This document shows positions 26,493 through 35,178 of a stretch of 64,000 nt of DNA, piece by piece (within the stretch, counting starts at the first letter, position 1; each line of letters starts with the position of its first letter). Below the pieces are notes generated by a model. That model ran no database searches and was not told where the DNA came from. It saw only the letters and a list, made by a program, of their open reading frames with translations. A program made the position numbers and the translations under genes. The DNA lies in contig CAVTVK010000004.1 of the NCBI GenBank assembly GCA_963738135.1, forward strand, positions 806,001-870,000. The letters run 5' to 3'. The DNA is from Bog-473 sp963738135 (GTDB lineage Bacteria > Actinomycetota > Acidimicrobiia > Acidimicrobiales > RAAP-2).

Positions 26493-27812
26493 TGTCCGAC
26501 CGGCCCGGCGTCGGAAATGGTTCACGGCGGCGGTCGTCGCCCTGGGCCTGGCCGTCGTGGCAGCCGCCGCCTGGACCGACGTCGATGCCCGGACGCGCAG
26601 CCGGAACGAGCAGGCCGCCCTCAGCGCGGCGAACACGCACCTCGCCGGCTTCGTCATCAGGTGGCCGTGACGAAGTTCGCCAATGCGGTCACGACATCGA
26701 ATCGGAATGCCCTGCAGACATCGATCGCCTTGACCATGGGCCAGCTCGCCGCGACCAACGGATCCTTGGCCAACACCAATGTGCACGCCTCCGTGCAGGG
26801 GGCGGGCATCGACACGCTGCAGACCTGTCTCGGTGGCGTCAAGAATGCGTACGGACAGATCTCCGCCAAGAACAACACACAGGCGGCCAAGGACATCTCG
26901 GCCGTCTCCGGGGCCTGCACCCAGTTGGCCGGAGGGGCCGGCACCGGCCTGGTCTATCCCTTCGACTTCCCGGACCCCGCTGTAATCGTGGCCGGCCAGA
27001 CCTACTACGCCTATGCCACGAACTCGGTGGCGGGGAACATCCAGATCATCGATTCCACCGATCTCACCCATTGGACCGCCGTCGGAAACGCGCTGCCCAG
27101 CCTCCCCGCCTGGGCGGCGGCCAACTACACCTGGGCTCCTTCGGTGGCCATGATCGGTGGTTCCTTCCTGCTCTACTACGCCGTTGACATCGCCGGCAGC
27201 AACACTGAATGCATCTCCGTGGCGACGTCCGGCCAGCCCCAGGGTCCGTTCGTCGACACCTCGACGGCGCCACTGGAGTGCCAGCAGTCGCTCGGGGGGT
27301 CGATCGACCCCGCGTCGTTCATCGACACCAACGGCACTCCCTATCTGGTCTGGAAGTCAGGCGGTCCGGGCTCGTCCAAAATCTGGGCGCAACAACTCGC
27401 TCCGTCCGGCACGTCGTTCGTCCCCGGCACGAACCCCATCGGGCTCATGGCGCCCGACCAGTCGTGGGAGGGGGGGACGGTCGAGGCTCCGAACCTGGTC
27501 ACCTCCGGTGGCCGCTACTACCTCTTCTTCTCGGGCAACAACTGGAACAGCGCCAACTATGCGGTGGGTGTCGCCACCTGCGCCAGCCCATTGGGTCCGT
27601 GCAACGACGCCGCGTCGAACCCCATCCTGTCGAGCGGACCCGGGCTGGCAGGTCCCGGAGGAGCGTCGGTCTTTGCCGACACCGCGGGGAACTTCTGGAT
27701 CGCCTTCCACGCCTGGATCCCGGGGGCAGTGGGTTTCCCCAACAGCCGTGATCTCTATCTCCGCCGGCTCTCGCTCTCCGGCTCTGTACCAGCGGTGACG
27801 CCATCGGGATAG
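26485..27812 (+). CDS. Membrane-anchored GH43-like glycosidase, one frameshift
   Basis: About 440 residues. GTG start overlaps the previous gene. N-terminal membrane helix (KWFTAAVVALGLAVVAAAAW), then a spacer module with TLQTCLGGV shared with the preceding protein, then a five-bladed-propeller domain of the GH43 type. Catalytic candidates are the base Asp in DFPDPAVI, the pKa-modulating Asp in GSIDPASFID and the acid Glu in GGTVEAPNLV. The family cleaves arabinan, xylan and related glycans. The frame is lost near 26657, where one C seems missing in GTCAT-CAG, splitting the anchor from the enzyme in the given sequence. Confidence 0.78.
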
Positions 27813-27843
27813 CGCCGAAAGAGCACCGGGACAGCGCCGTATG

Positions 27844-28719
27844 TCAGCGGGTCGCGGCGAGTGCCTCGGCCCGTCGGGCCAACCCGGCAGCATCCATGGC
27901 GGCACACACTGCGGCGAAATCGTTCGTCGGTCCCCGCCACCGCAGGTCGTCGACCTGACCGAGGAGCGAGCGATCGATGCGCAAGGTCGCCAGATCCTTG
28001 AACAGGCGCGCGTCGTCACGTCCCTCCTGCAGCGTTGTCGCCAGCTTGGCGGCGCCCCGCACCGTGACGTCCCAGTCACCCGGCTCCGCCGGGATGTCCT
28101 CGATGTGGCGCCAGCGGGCCAGCACGGTCGCGGCCGATTTCGCTCCCCACCCCGCCAGTCCCGGAAACCCGTCAGCACTGTCGCCGACGAGCGCCAGATA
28201 GTCGGGGATGGACGCCGGGCCCACCCCGAACTTCGCGGTGACCCCGCTTTCGTCGATCATCGTGTCCTTCCGGCGGTCGAGCTGCACGACGCGCGAGCCG
28301 CGCACGCACTGGCCCAGGTCCTTGTCCGGGGTGCAGATGATCACCTGCTCCACCTCCGGATCGTCGTCGGCCACGGCGGCACCGCTCGCCAACGCATCGT
28401 CCGCCTCGAGCTCGACCATCGGCCACACCACGACACCCAGCGCGGTCAGGGCTGTCTCGAGAGGCCCGGCCTGGGACCACAGATCAGGATCGACGCCCTC
28501 ACCCGTCTTGTACCCGGGCCAGAGATCGTTCCGGAAGGACTCGATGACATGGTCGGTCGCCACGCCCACGTGTGTCGCTCCTTCTCCCAACAACTGCAGG
28601 ACAGAACCGACCACGCCCCGCACCGCGGCCACCTCGTGCCCGTCAGCGGTGCGATGAGGGGGAGCGCCGAAGAAATGGCGGAACAGCTCGTAGGTGCCGT
28701 CGACAAGATGGACCCTCAT
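27844..28719 (-). CDS. 5'-3' exonuclease/flap endonuclease-like protein
   Basis: 291 residues from the ATG at MRVHLVDGTYE, with AAGG upstream. PIN-like nuclease core with acidic residues in HLVDG, VELEADDALAS and CTPDKDLGQCV, and the helix-hairpin-helix region ALVGDSADGFPGLAGWGAKSA that binds DNA. This matches the stand-alone 5'-3' exonuclease family related to the N-terminal domain of DNA polymerase I. It would trim flaps or RNA primers. It converges with the GH43 gene across 31 bases. Confidence 0.85.
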   Translation of the reverse strand: MRVHLVDGTYELFRHFFGAPPHRTADGHEVAAVRGVVGSVLQLLGEGATHVGVATDHVIESFRNDLWPGYKTGEGVDPDLWSQAGPLETALTALGVVVWPMVELEADDALASGAAVADDDPEVEQVIICTPDKDLGQCVRGSRVVQLDRRKDTMIDESGVTAKFGVGPASIPDYLALVGDSADGFPGLAGWGAKSAATVLARWRHIEDIPAEPGDWDVTVRGAAKLATTLQEGRDDARLFKDLATLRIDRSLLGQVDDLRWRGPTNDFAAVCAAMDAAGLARRAEALAATR

Positions 28720-28794
28720 ACAAGGAGCCTTGCACAATCGTCATCCTCTTCCATTGCCTGAGACGAGGTCCGCCGGACCCGCTGGGCGTGAGCC

Positions 28795-30057
28795 CTAGTT
28801 CTTCACCGCTACCACGACGCCTTTGCTGGCCGCGACGAGCCCGGTGTTGCCAATGGCGATGCTGGACACCGTATAGGTGCCATTGGGCGCGCTCCTGGTG
28901 TTCCAGCCACCGAGCCATCCGTAGAGAGTTGGCGTTGCCCCGCTGAACATGGTTCGACCATCGCCGGTGATGCGAAACTTGACGTTGGTCACCCCCAATG
29001 TGGAGGATGCAGAGGCAAGAAGGAATGTTGAACCGCTCAGATGCGCATGGACGGCCGGTTTGGTCACTCTCGTCACTGGCGGCCGCACGTGACTCGTCTG
29101 ACCATCAACCCGCATCGTGACGTCGGGGCTGCTCTCGATGGTGCCTGCGGCATCAACGGCGACGCTGTGCACCGTGTAGCTCCCGTTGGGCAGACTGATG
29201 GCACCGGCGTTCGCCAACCATCCCGCCACTGATCCGTCAACAAAATGATGAGCGTGAAGAGTCAGAGAATCGGAGATGTCCTTCGCCGCGCAGGACAAAA
29301 TCGACCCCCGTGACAGCTGAAGTGTCCGCCGCCATGGTCACCAACAGGCGGTTCTGGAGCAATTTCGTTCCGTTCGCTGAACGTACGACTCGCAGGAATG
29401 GTCCCTTGGACGCAATGCAGGCCAGGGCCGCATTGACAGCGGCAGGACCTCGAGAACCAGCGGTCGTGCACTCCGAGAACTTCGACGTGGTCGTCGCAAT
29501 GGATGGCAGGGCATGCTCAACCCGCGTCCACACCCAGGCCCCACTTCGGTAGACGGGGAAGTGCCCCGTGGCCGCGGTGATCAAGGAGGCAGTGGTCGTG
29601 ACCGATGGAATCCGCTCAAGGGGTGAAAGACCGTCCTGGTCAGGAATCACCACCGTCGTCACCCCCCACCCATGAAGGGCAGCCCGAACGGAGGCGAGGG
29701 TCCGAAGACCCACGTGATCGGTAACAAGGTGACGCCGACCGCGAGCATGCCCGTATTTGCCAGGAGATTTATCCCATGCGGGTAGCCCATGGCGTTGGAG
29801 TAGAGGGGATTGAGCCCATGGGATATGGCGTAAGCCGGCCATTCGATGAACCAGGTGAACAGCGAGGTGTCACCGCAACCGCAGATGCTCGTCGATGTCG
29901 GGTGGTCCGACCAGACATGCCACCACATTCCGACCGAGAGAAAGAGGTACGAACCTCCGGCGAGCAGCGCGTTACGCCAGCGGTGTAACGGGTGTAACGA
30001 TGGAGAATGGAGCTCGTCGGCCCGCAGGGCCGAGAATCCGGCCATTGTCGTGCACAA
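28795..30057 (-). pseudogene. Decayed membrane glycosyltransferase-like gene with Ig-like repeats
   Basis: Three fragments on one strand. The 5' part (30057-29690; TTG or ATG 30045 start after GGAGG) encodes a membrane segment, then DTSLFTWFIEWPAYAISHG and YPHGINLLANTGML, typical of large actinobacterial multi-pass proteins. It then jumps out of frame into a C-terminal part (VRAALHGWGVTTVVIPDQ). The several hundred residues expected between them are missing, so an internal deletion is inferred. Near 29290 one extra G separates GVDFVLRGEG from DISDSLTLHAHHFVDG. The end has two similar Ig-like units, each with a GWL and NGxYTVxSxA pattern. Probably not functional. Confidence 0.6.
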
Positions 30058-30157
30058 TACCTCCGCCGATCCTCACCGGCCACGGGCTTGACAGACACAC
30101 GTATTGCGGTGGGTTACCAGCATCTCCGGCACGATCCCCCGTGCAGATCGCCGACAC

Positions 30158-31402
30158 CTAGTCCGTTGGGTCGGTCGCCGCGGCTCGTGCGCTTGCGCGT
30201 GCGAGGAAGACACGCTCTGCGTCGTTGTCGGTGAGGGACCGGGCTGATTCGTACTCGTGGACCGCCTCGGACCGGCGCCCCAGTCGGCGCAACAGGTCGG
30301 CCCGCACGGCGTGGAAGAGATAGTACGAATCGAGCGGCAGCCCGTCCGTGGCGGCCAACCCTGCGGCGGGGCCCTTCACTTCGGCCACGACAACGGCCCG
30401 GTTGAGCTCCACCACCGGTGAGGCGTCGAAGACGAGCAGTTGGTCGTACAGGGCCAGAATCTGACGCCAGTCCGTGCCCGCGGCGTTTGGCGCGTCGCTG
30501 TGCACTGCGTTGATAGCCGCCTGAATCTGGTACGGGCCCGGCGTGTTCCTGCGCAGGCAGAAACGGACCTGCTCCTGCCCCTCGGCAATCAGGTCTCGGT
30601 CCCACAGGGCTCGGTCCTGTTCGTGGAGTGGAACGAACACACCGGCGACGCCGGTACGGGCCGGTCGCCGGGCGCTGATGAGGAGCATCAAGGCCAACAA
30701 CCCGATCACCTCGGGCTCGTCGGGCATGAGCTCACGCAACGTCCGCCCCAAGCGTAGGGCCTCGGCGCACAGGTCCTCCCGCACCAGCAGATCACCCGAC
30801 GTGGCGGTGTAGCCCTCGTTGAAGACGAGGTAGATCACGGCCAGTACTCCCCGGAGACGGTCAGGGAGCTCGGCGCTGCTCGGGACACGATAGGGAATGC
30901 CGGCGTCCCGGATTTTGGCCTTGGCCCGCACGATGCGCTGGGCCATGGTGGCCTCGGGAACGACGAAGGCCCGCGCGATCTCCGGCGTGGAGAGTCCTCC
31001 CAGCAGGCGCAGCGTCAGTGCGACCCGCGCCGCGGGGGCGAGCGCCGGATGACAGCAGGTGAAGACCAGGCGAAGGCGGTCGTCCGGCATGGCTGATTCC
31101 TCTTTCATCCCCTCGTCTCGCGCGAGCAAGGCGGTTGCTTGAGCCTGGCGGTCCGCTCGAGAGGCCTCCCGACGGAGACGGTCGAGGATGCGGCGGCGTG
31201 CCGTCGTGATGATCCACCCGGCCGGACTCGGGGGCAGGCCGTCCTCGCGCCACCGCACTGCGGCAATCGTGAAGGCGTCCTGCACCCCGTCCTCGGCAAG
31301 TTCGATGTCACCGCACATGCGGATCAGGACCGAGACCGACCGCCCGTACTCCTCGCGGAAGACGCGGTCGATGTCGGGCCCGGGCTCCGACGTCCGCGTC
31401 AA
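30158..31402 (-). CDS. ECF sigma factor of the ECF42 type (DUF6596)
   Basis: 414 residues. Sigma-70 region 2 is at about 10-75 (FREEYGRSVSVLIRMCGDIELAEDGVQDAF), region 4 at about 120-175 (LTLRLLGGLSTPEIARAFVVPEATMAQRI). A long C-terminal extension of about 230 residues with helical, TPR-like character follows (SYYLFHAVRADLLRRLGR and others). That architecture and the overlap with a YCII/DGPF gene define ECF42, which is thought to be controlled through its own C-terminal domain and not by an anti-sigma factor. The ATG lies in the YCII stop (ATGA). Confidence 0.92.
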   Translation of the reverse strand: MTRTSEPGPDIDRVFREEYGRSVSVLIRMCGDIELAEDGVQDAFTIAAVRWREDGLPPSPAGWIITTARRRILDRLRREASRADRQAQATALLARDEGMKEESAMPDDRLRLVFTCCHPALAPAARVALTLRLLGGLSTPEIARAFVVPEATMAQRIVRAKAKIRDAGIPYRVPSSAELPDRLRGVLAVIYLVFNEGYTATSGDLLVREDLCAEALRLGRTLRELMPDEPEVIGLLALMLLISARRPARTGVAGVFVPLHEQDRALWDRDLIAEGQEQVRFCLRRNTPGPYQIQAAINAVHSDAPNAAGTDWRQILALYDQLLVFDASPVVELNRAVVVAEVKGPAAGLAATDGLPLDSYYLFHAVRADLLRRLGRRSEAVHEYESARSLTDNDAERVFLARASARAAATDPTD

Positions 31403-31755
31403 ATCGGGGGCTCCTCCTGGAAGGGCCGGACCTCCACTCGCTCGCCGCAGGCCACGGTCGCCTTCTTGGCCCAGGCCAGCGCGGCATCGAGGTCCTCCGC
31501 CTCAATGACCCAGAAACCCCCGATGTGCTCCTTGGACTCGGTGAACGGCCCGTCCGTCACCAAGAATTCGTTGCCGTTGGTCTCGACCACCGTCGCCGAG
31601 CTGGCCGGCAGCAGGCCGCCGCCGAACACCCAGGCTCCTGCCGACTGCATCTCATCGTTCAGCACGGCAGTCTGTTCGAAGGCCTGGCGTGCTTCGTCCT
31701 CGGGTCGAGCCGGGGCGCCTTCGATCATCGGCACGCTCAACATGTACTGCTTCAT
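31399..31755 (-). CDS. YCII/DGPF-domain protein
   Basis: 118 residues from an ATG with AAGGAG. It carries the eponymous motif in FLVTDGPFTESKEHIGGFW, and the Asp/His positions of the YciI fold. Proteins of this family are almost always next to ECF42 sigma factors, as here, and may be part of their signalling or target set. It is the middle gene of a three-gene minus-strand operon. Confidence 0.92.
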   Translation of the reverse strand: MKQYMLSVPMIEGAPARPEDEARQAFEQTAVLNDEMQSAGAWVFGGGLLPASSATVVETNGNEFLVTDGPFTESKEHIGGFWVIEAEDLDAALAWAKKATVACGERVEVRPFQEEPPI

Positions 31756-31807
31756 GACCGTTCTCCTTCTCCGTGGTGTCGTCTCTCGTTGGGAACTGGT
31801 AATACAG

Positions 31808-32386
31808 CTACTGGCCGGCCCGGTAGGTCAGGATCACGATGCCCTCGCCCACAGTCTTCACGTTGTCCAGGACCATGGTGGGCGGCTCCGAGACCTCACC
31901 GAAGAGCCGCTTGCCGCTTCCGAGCACGATCGGGAAGATCATGAGGCGGAGCTCGTCGACCAATCCGTGCTCCAACAGCGACTGCACCAGCGTCGCGCTC
32001 CCGGCAACCAGCAGATCACCGTGCAGGCGCTCCTTCAGCGCGGCGACCTCGCGCACGACGTCGCTCCGGATCACCGTGGAGTTGTTCCACGTCGCGTCCT
32101 CGTCCCGCATGGTTGTCGACACGACGTACTTGGGCATGGCGTTCATCCGGTCGGCGAAGCCGACGGGGTCCTCCATGGTCGGCCAGGCCTGGGCGAAGGC
32201 CTCGTAGGTGACCCGACCCAGGAGTTGCGCCTCTGATCCCTCGAGCTCCTCGAGCTTGAACTGGTCTCCTTCCGCACCCCGGTTGAAACGAAACGTCCAC
32301 CCGGCGTGCTTGTAGTCCTCGCTCCCGCCCGGGTCCTGCATGACCCCGTCCAGCGAGACGAATTCGGTGACGACGATCCTGCCCAT
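31808..32386 (-). CDS. Dihydrofolate reductase-like (RibD C-terminal) protein
   Basis: 192 residues from the ATG at MGRIVVTEFVSLDGVMQ, with GGAGG upstream. The RibD-C fold is shown by EFVSLDGVMQDPGG, LLGRVTYEAFAQAWP, LHGDLLVAGSATLVQSLLEHGLVDEL and FPIVLGSGKRLF. It binds NADPH, but the substrate is unlikely to be folate. Located 52 bases before the YCII gene in the same direction, it is probably under the same ECF control. This grouping of RibD-C reductase with ECF42 is seen widely. Confidence 0.9.
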   Translation of the reverse strand: MGRIVVTEFVSLDGVMQDPGGSEDYKHAGWTFRFNRGAEGDQFKLEELEGSEAQLLGRVTYEAFAQAWPTMEDPVGFADRMNAMPKYVVSTTMRDEDATWNNSTVIRSDVVREVAALKERLHGDLLVAGSATLVQSLLEHGLVDELRLMIFPIVLGSGKRLFGEVSEPPTMVLDNVKTVGEGIVILTYRAGQ

Positions 32387-32779
32387 GTCTGCCTCCATCA
32401 GTCGGTGGCCCCCGGCCCAGCGCCGGCGGTCACCGTCTATACGAACGGGCCCAATCGAATTCGACATCCCGGCGACATTTTTTTCTGCGGCTGGCCACGG
32501 CTCCCAAGGGCTACCCCTGCCCGCTGCAGTCCTCACCTGTCGACACCCGTTGCAGGAGCCATCAGAGCCGTTCGTCAGGCGGAATCGCATGCGATTTCGC
32601 CCCGGAAGCCTGTCACATCGACCCAGTAGACCGGGTCTTCCGATTCACGAAGATCCACGTCCGATCCCCGCCAGAAAACGCCCTGTCGGATCCCTAGGTT
32701 GGGAATAGCCGAGCTCCCAAGGAGGTTTCGACCTGGGAGTGGGGGTCGGTGGACTGTGCGTCCGCGCCGAAGGAGACCG
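32387..32779. other. Divergent intergenic region between reductase and MFS gene
   Basis: 393 bases without a gene. For the minus strand a possible -10 TATAGA lies at 32441-32436, about 50 bases before the reductase start, but no good -35 is at the right distance. Near the plus-strand gene there is an inverted repeat CTCCCA (32714-32719) with TGGGAG (32734-32739), a possible operator. Short frames here have no family resemblance. The stretch is less GC-rich than the genes around it. Confidence 0.4.
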
Positions 32780-34300
32780 ATGTCCGGAAACCCCAATGGA
32801 ACCACCCTCGTCGAGCTCGAACCCGGGCGCCACGTGGCCGCATGGCTCGTGCTGGCGTTGGTGTGCGTCGGGCAGTTCATGGTCGTGCTGGACGCGTCCA
32901 TCGTCAACGTCGCTCTGCCCTCAATTCAGAACGACCTGCACTTCAGCACGTCGGGTCTGCAGTGGATCGTCAACGCCTACACGCTCACCTTCGCCGGGTT
33001 CCTCCTACTCGGCGGTCGTGCCGCCGACCTGTTCGGGCGTCGCCGCATCTTCATGGTGGGCCTCACCGTCTTCACGTTGTCCAGCCTGCTCGGCGGGCTG
33101 GCCCAGAACGAGGCCTGGCTCATCGGCGCCCGGGCGCTGCAGGGACTGGGGGCCGCCATCCTCGCCCCCGCCACCCTGACGATCCTGACCGCGACGTTCC
33201 CCGAAGGCCCCACACGGGCCTGGGCCCTCGGCGCCTGGAGCGCCGTGTCGTCGGCGGGGGCGTCGGCGGGCGCGCTCCTCGGCGGCATCCTGACCGACCT
33301 GCTGAACTGGCGCTGGATCCTTTTCGTGAACGTGCCGGTCGGCGTGATCGCGCTCCTGGCCGCCCGCCGCGATCTCCCCGAGTCGAGGGCGGACATGGTC
33401 CACCGCCACCTCGACCTCGGAGGTGCCATCACAGTGACGGGAGGCCTGGTGGCCCTCGTGTTCGCCCTCGTGCGCACAGAGACGTACGCCTGGGGCTCGG
33501 CCCAGGTCCTCCTGCCGCTCGCGCTCGGCGTCGTTCTGCTGGCCGTCTTCCTCGTCTTGCAGGCCAGGGTCTCCAAGGCTCCCCTCGTGCCGCTCCGCAT
33601 CTTCCGCTCCCGCTCGGTGGCCGGCGGCAATGTCGTGATGTTCTTGCTGTTCGGTTCGCTGTTCGGATCCTGGTACTTCGAGACGCTCTACATGCAGCGC
33701 GTCCTCGGGTACAGCCCACTGCAAGCCGGCCTGGCCTTCTTGCCCCAGACACTGCTGATTGCGGCCGGCGCGCAACTGACGGCGCGCCTCGTCCCCAGGT
33801 TCGGTCCTCGTCCGCTCATCGTCATCGGGGCGTTGGTGGCCGGGGCCGGCCTGGGCTGGCTGGCGCAGATCTCCACGGCCAGCACCTTCCTGGCCGACCT
33901 CTTCGGTCCGTTCGTGCTCATCGGATTGGGCATGGGCTTGGCCGTCACGCCGATCGCCGTCGCCGGCACCGCGGGCGTCGCCCGCGCCGAAGCCGGGTTG
34001 GCTTCCGGGTTGCTCAACACGTCGCGCACCGTGGGTGCCGCCATCGGCCTCGCCGCGCTGGCCACCGTGGCGGCGAATCGGACCGCTCGAGCGATGGCCG
34101 GGTCGCCAGGGCACACCGCAGCCGCCCTCACCGACGGCTACGCACTGGCCTTCGCTGTGGGTGCGGGGCTCCTGGTGGTCACCGCGCTGGTGGCCTTGGC
34201 CACCCTTCCGCGCCGGAGCATTCTCCAACAAGGTTCTGCGGCCGCACCTGAACTGACACTCGAGACCGCGCCGGTCGGGCTCGAGCTCGAGCAGGCGTGA
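32780..34300 (+). CDS. MFS multidrug exporter, DHA2 (14-helix) type
   Basis: 506 residues from an ATG preceded by AGGAGACCG. Fourteen predicted helices. Motif A between helices 2 and 3 (GGRAADLFGRRRIFMVG) and the DHA2 helix-1 signature LDASIVNVALPSIQ, with the antiporter motif C region AVSSAGASAGALLGGILTD. This family expels antibiotics, dyes or metabolites by proton antiport. It stops one base before the stop of the opposite VOC gene (TGATCA). Confidence 0.93.
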   Translation: MSGNPNGTTLVELEPGRHVAAWLVLALVCVGQFMVVLDASIVNVALPSIQNDLHFSTSGLQWIVNAYTLTFAGFLLLGGRAADLFGRRRIFMVGLTVFTLSSLLGGLAQNEAWLIGARALQGLGAAILAPATLTILTATFPEGPTRAWALGAWSAVSSAGASAGALLGGILTDLLNWRWILFVNVPVGVIALLAARRDLPESRADMVHRHLDLGGAITVTGGLVALVFALVRTETYAWGSAQVLLPLALGVVLLAVFLVLQARVSKAPLVPLRIFRSRSVAGGNVVMFLLFGSLFGSWYFETLYMQRVLGYSPLQAGLAFLPQTLLIAAGAQLTARLVPRFGPRPLIVIGALVAGAGLGWLAQISTASTFLADLFGPFVLIGLGMGLAVTPIAVAGTAGVARAEAGLASGLLNTSRTVGAAIGLAALATVAANRTARAMAGSPGHTAAALTDGYALAFAVGAGLLVVTALVALATLPRRSILQQGSAAAPELTLETAPVGLELEQA

Positions 34301-34684
34301 TCAGCCCGGAGGCTCCTCTATCTGCTCCATGAACTCGAGGCGGATGCCCCCGGGAGCCTCGACGAAAGCGATGCGACGGGTGCCGAAGGTGCCGCTGACC
34401 GTCCTCGGGCCCCAGAGCACCTGATGGCGCGCCAGCTCGGCGTCGAGATCGTCCACGAAGAGTGCCGGGTGCAGGAATCCCTCGTCGGGCAGCACGCACG
34501 CGTCCTCGTAGATCGCCTTGGTGAACAGCGTCAGCGAGAGCTCACCGAGTTGGACGTCGGCCCGGCGACCGTTCTCCCACTCGATCGGCTCCGTGACGAC
34601 CGCACCGGCAGCCTTGTACCAGCCACACGCCTCGTCCAGATCGACAACCTTGATGGCCAGATTGGCCATGCCGGTGACGGCCAT
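34301..34684 (-). CDS. VOC-family protein (third gene of amidohydrolase operon)
   Basis: 127 residues. A compact VOC fold (MANLAIKVVDLDEACGWYKAAG, then HPALFVDDLDAELARHQVLWG and RIAFVEAPGGIRLEFME). His and Glu near HPALF and LEFME are candidate metal ligands. It overlaps the upstream VOC gene by ATGA and is probably its partner. Substrate unknown; an aromatic-degradation role is inferred from the operon only. Confidence 0.85.
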   Translation of the reverse strand: MAVTGMANLAIKVVDLDEACGWYKAAGAVVTEPIEWENGRRADVQLGELSLTLFTKAIYEDACVLPDEGFLHPALFVDDLDAELARHQVLWGPRTVSGTFGTRRIAFVEAPGGIRLEFMEQIEEPPG

Positions 34685-35178
34685 CAGTGCAGCGGAGTGC
34701 CGTACAGCGAACCGAGGTCCTCGGCGATGAGCTCGAGGCGGACGCCGTCAGGATCCGAGAAGTACAGCGAGATCTCGCTCTCGATCTGGGTGGGGACGCC
34801 AGCCTCGTCGAGCCGGGTGCGGGCGGCATCCCACTGTTCCCTGTCGACGGAGATGGCCAGGTGGTGGAAGCCGCCCAGCACCTCGGTGTACGGCCCGAGA
34901 CCGAGATCCGGGAAATCGAAGAAGGCGAGCGTGTTGTCGTGGCCGAGGTCGAAGAACAGGTGGGTTGAACCCTTGTAGTCGCGGTTCTCGAAGAGCTCGG
35001 CCAGCGGAAAGCCGAGGAGGCCCTGGTAGAAGCGGATGGTCTGCTCGACGTCGGAACACAACAGCGCCAGATGGTGGACGCCGCGGGCCGTCGACGACGG
35101 ACGCTCCTTCGGTTCTTTGAGGTACGTCGCGCGCAGGCGCTCCCGCTCCGCCTCCGCTGCTTTCAGGTCGATGGTCAC
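34684..35178 (-). CDS. VOC-family protein, extradiol dioxygenase-like
   Basis: 164 residues from a GTG that overlaps the amidohydrolase stop (GTGA). Begins with a charged helix (LKAAEAERERLRATYLKEPK), then ARGVHHLALLCSDVEQTIRFYQGLLGFPL, HLFFDLGHDNTLAFFDFPD, GGFHHLAISVDREQWDAARTRLDEAG and DPDGVRLELI. His in VHHLAL, His in FHHLAI and Glu in RLELI are placed like the facial triad of the family. Probably acts on an intermediate made by its operon partners. Confidence 0.86.
   Translation of the reverse strand: MTIDLKAAEAERERLRATYLKEPKERPSSTARGVHHLALLCSDVEQTIRFYQGLLGFPLAELFENRDYKGSTHLFFDLGHDNTLAFFDFPDLGLGPYTEVLGGFHHLAISVDREQWDAARTRLDEAGVPTQIESEISLYFSDPDGVRLELIAEDLGSLYGTPLH

Noticed and set aside
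30058..30157. Extra tRNA or attachment site near the decayed membrane gene
   Set aside because: No cloverleaf, no integrase and no direct repeats at the borders.
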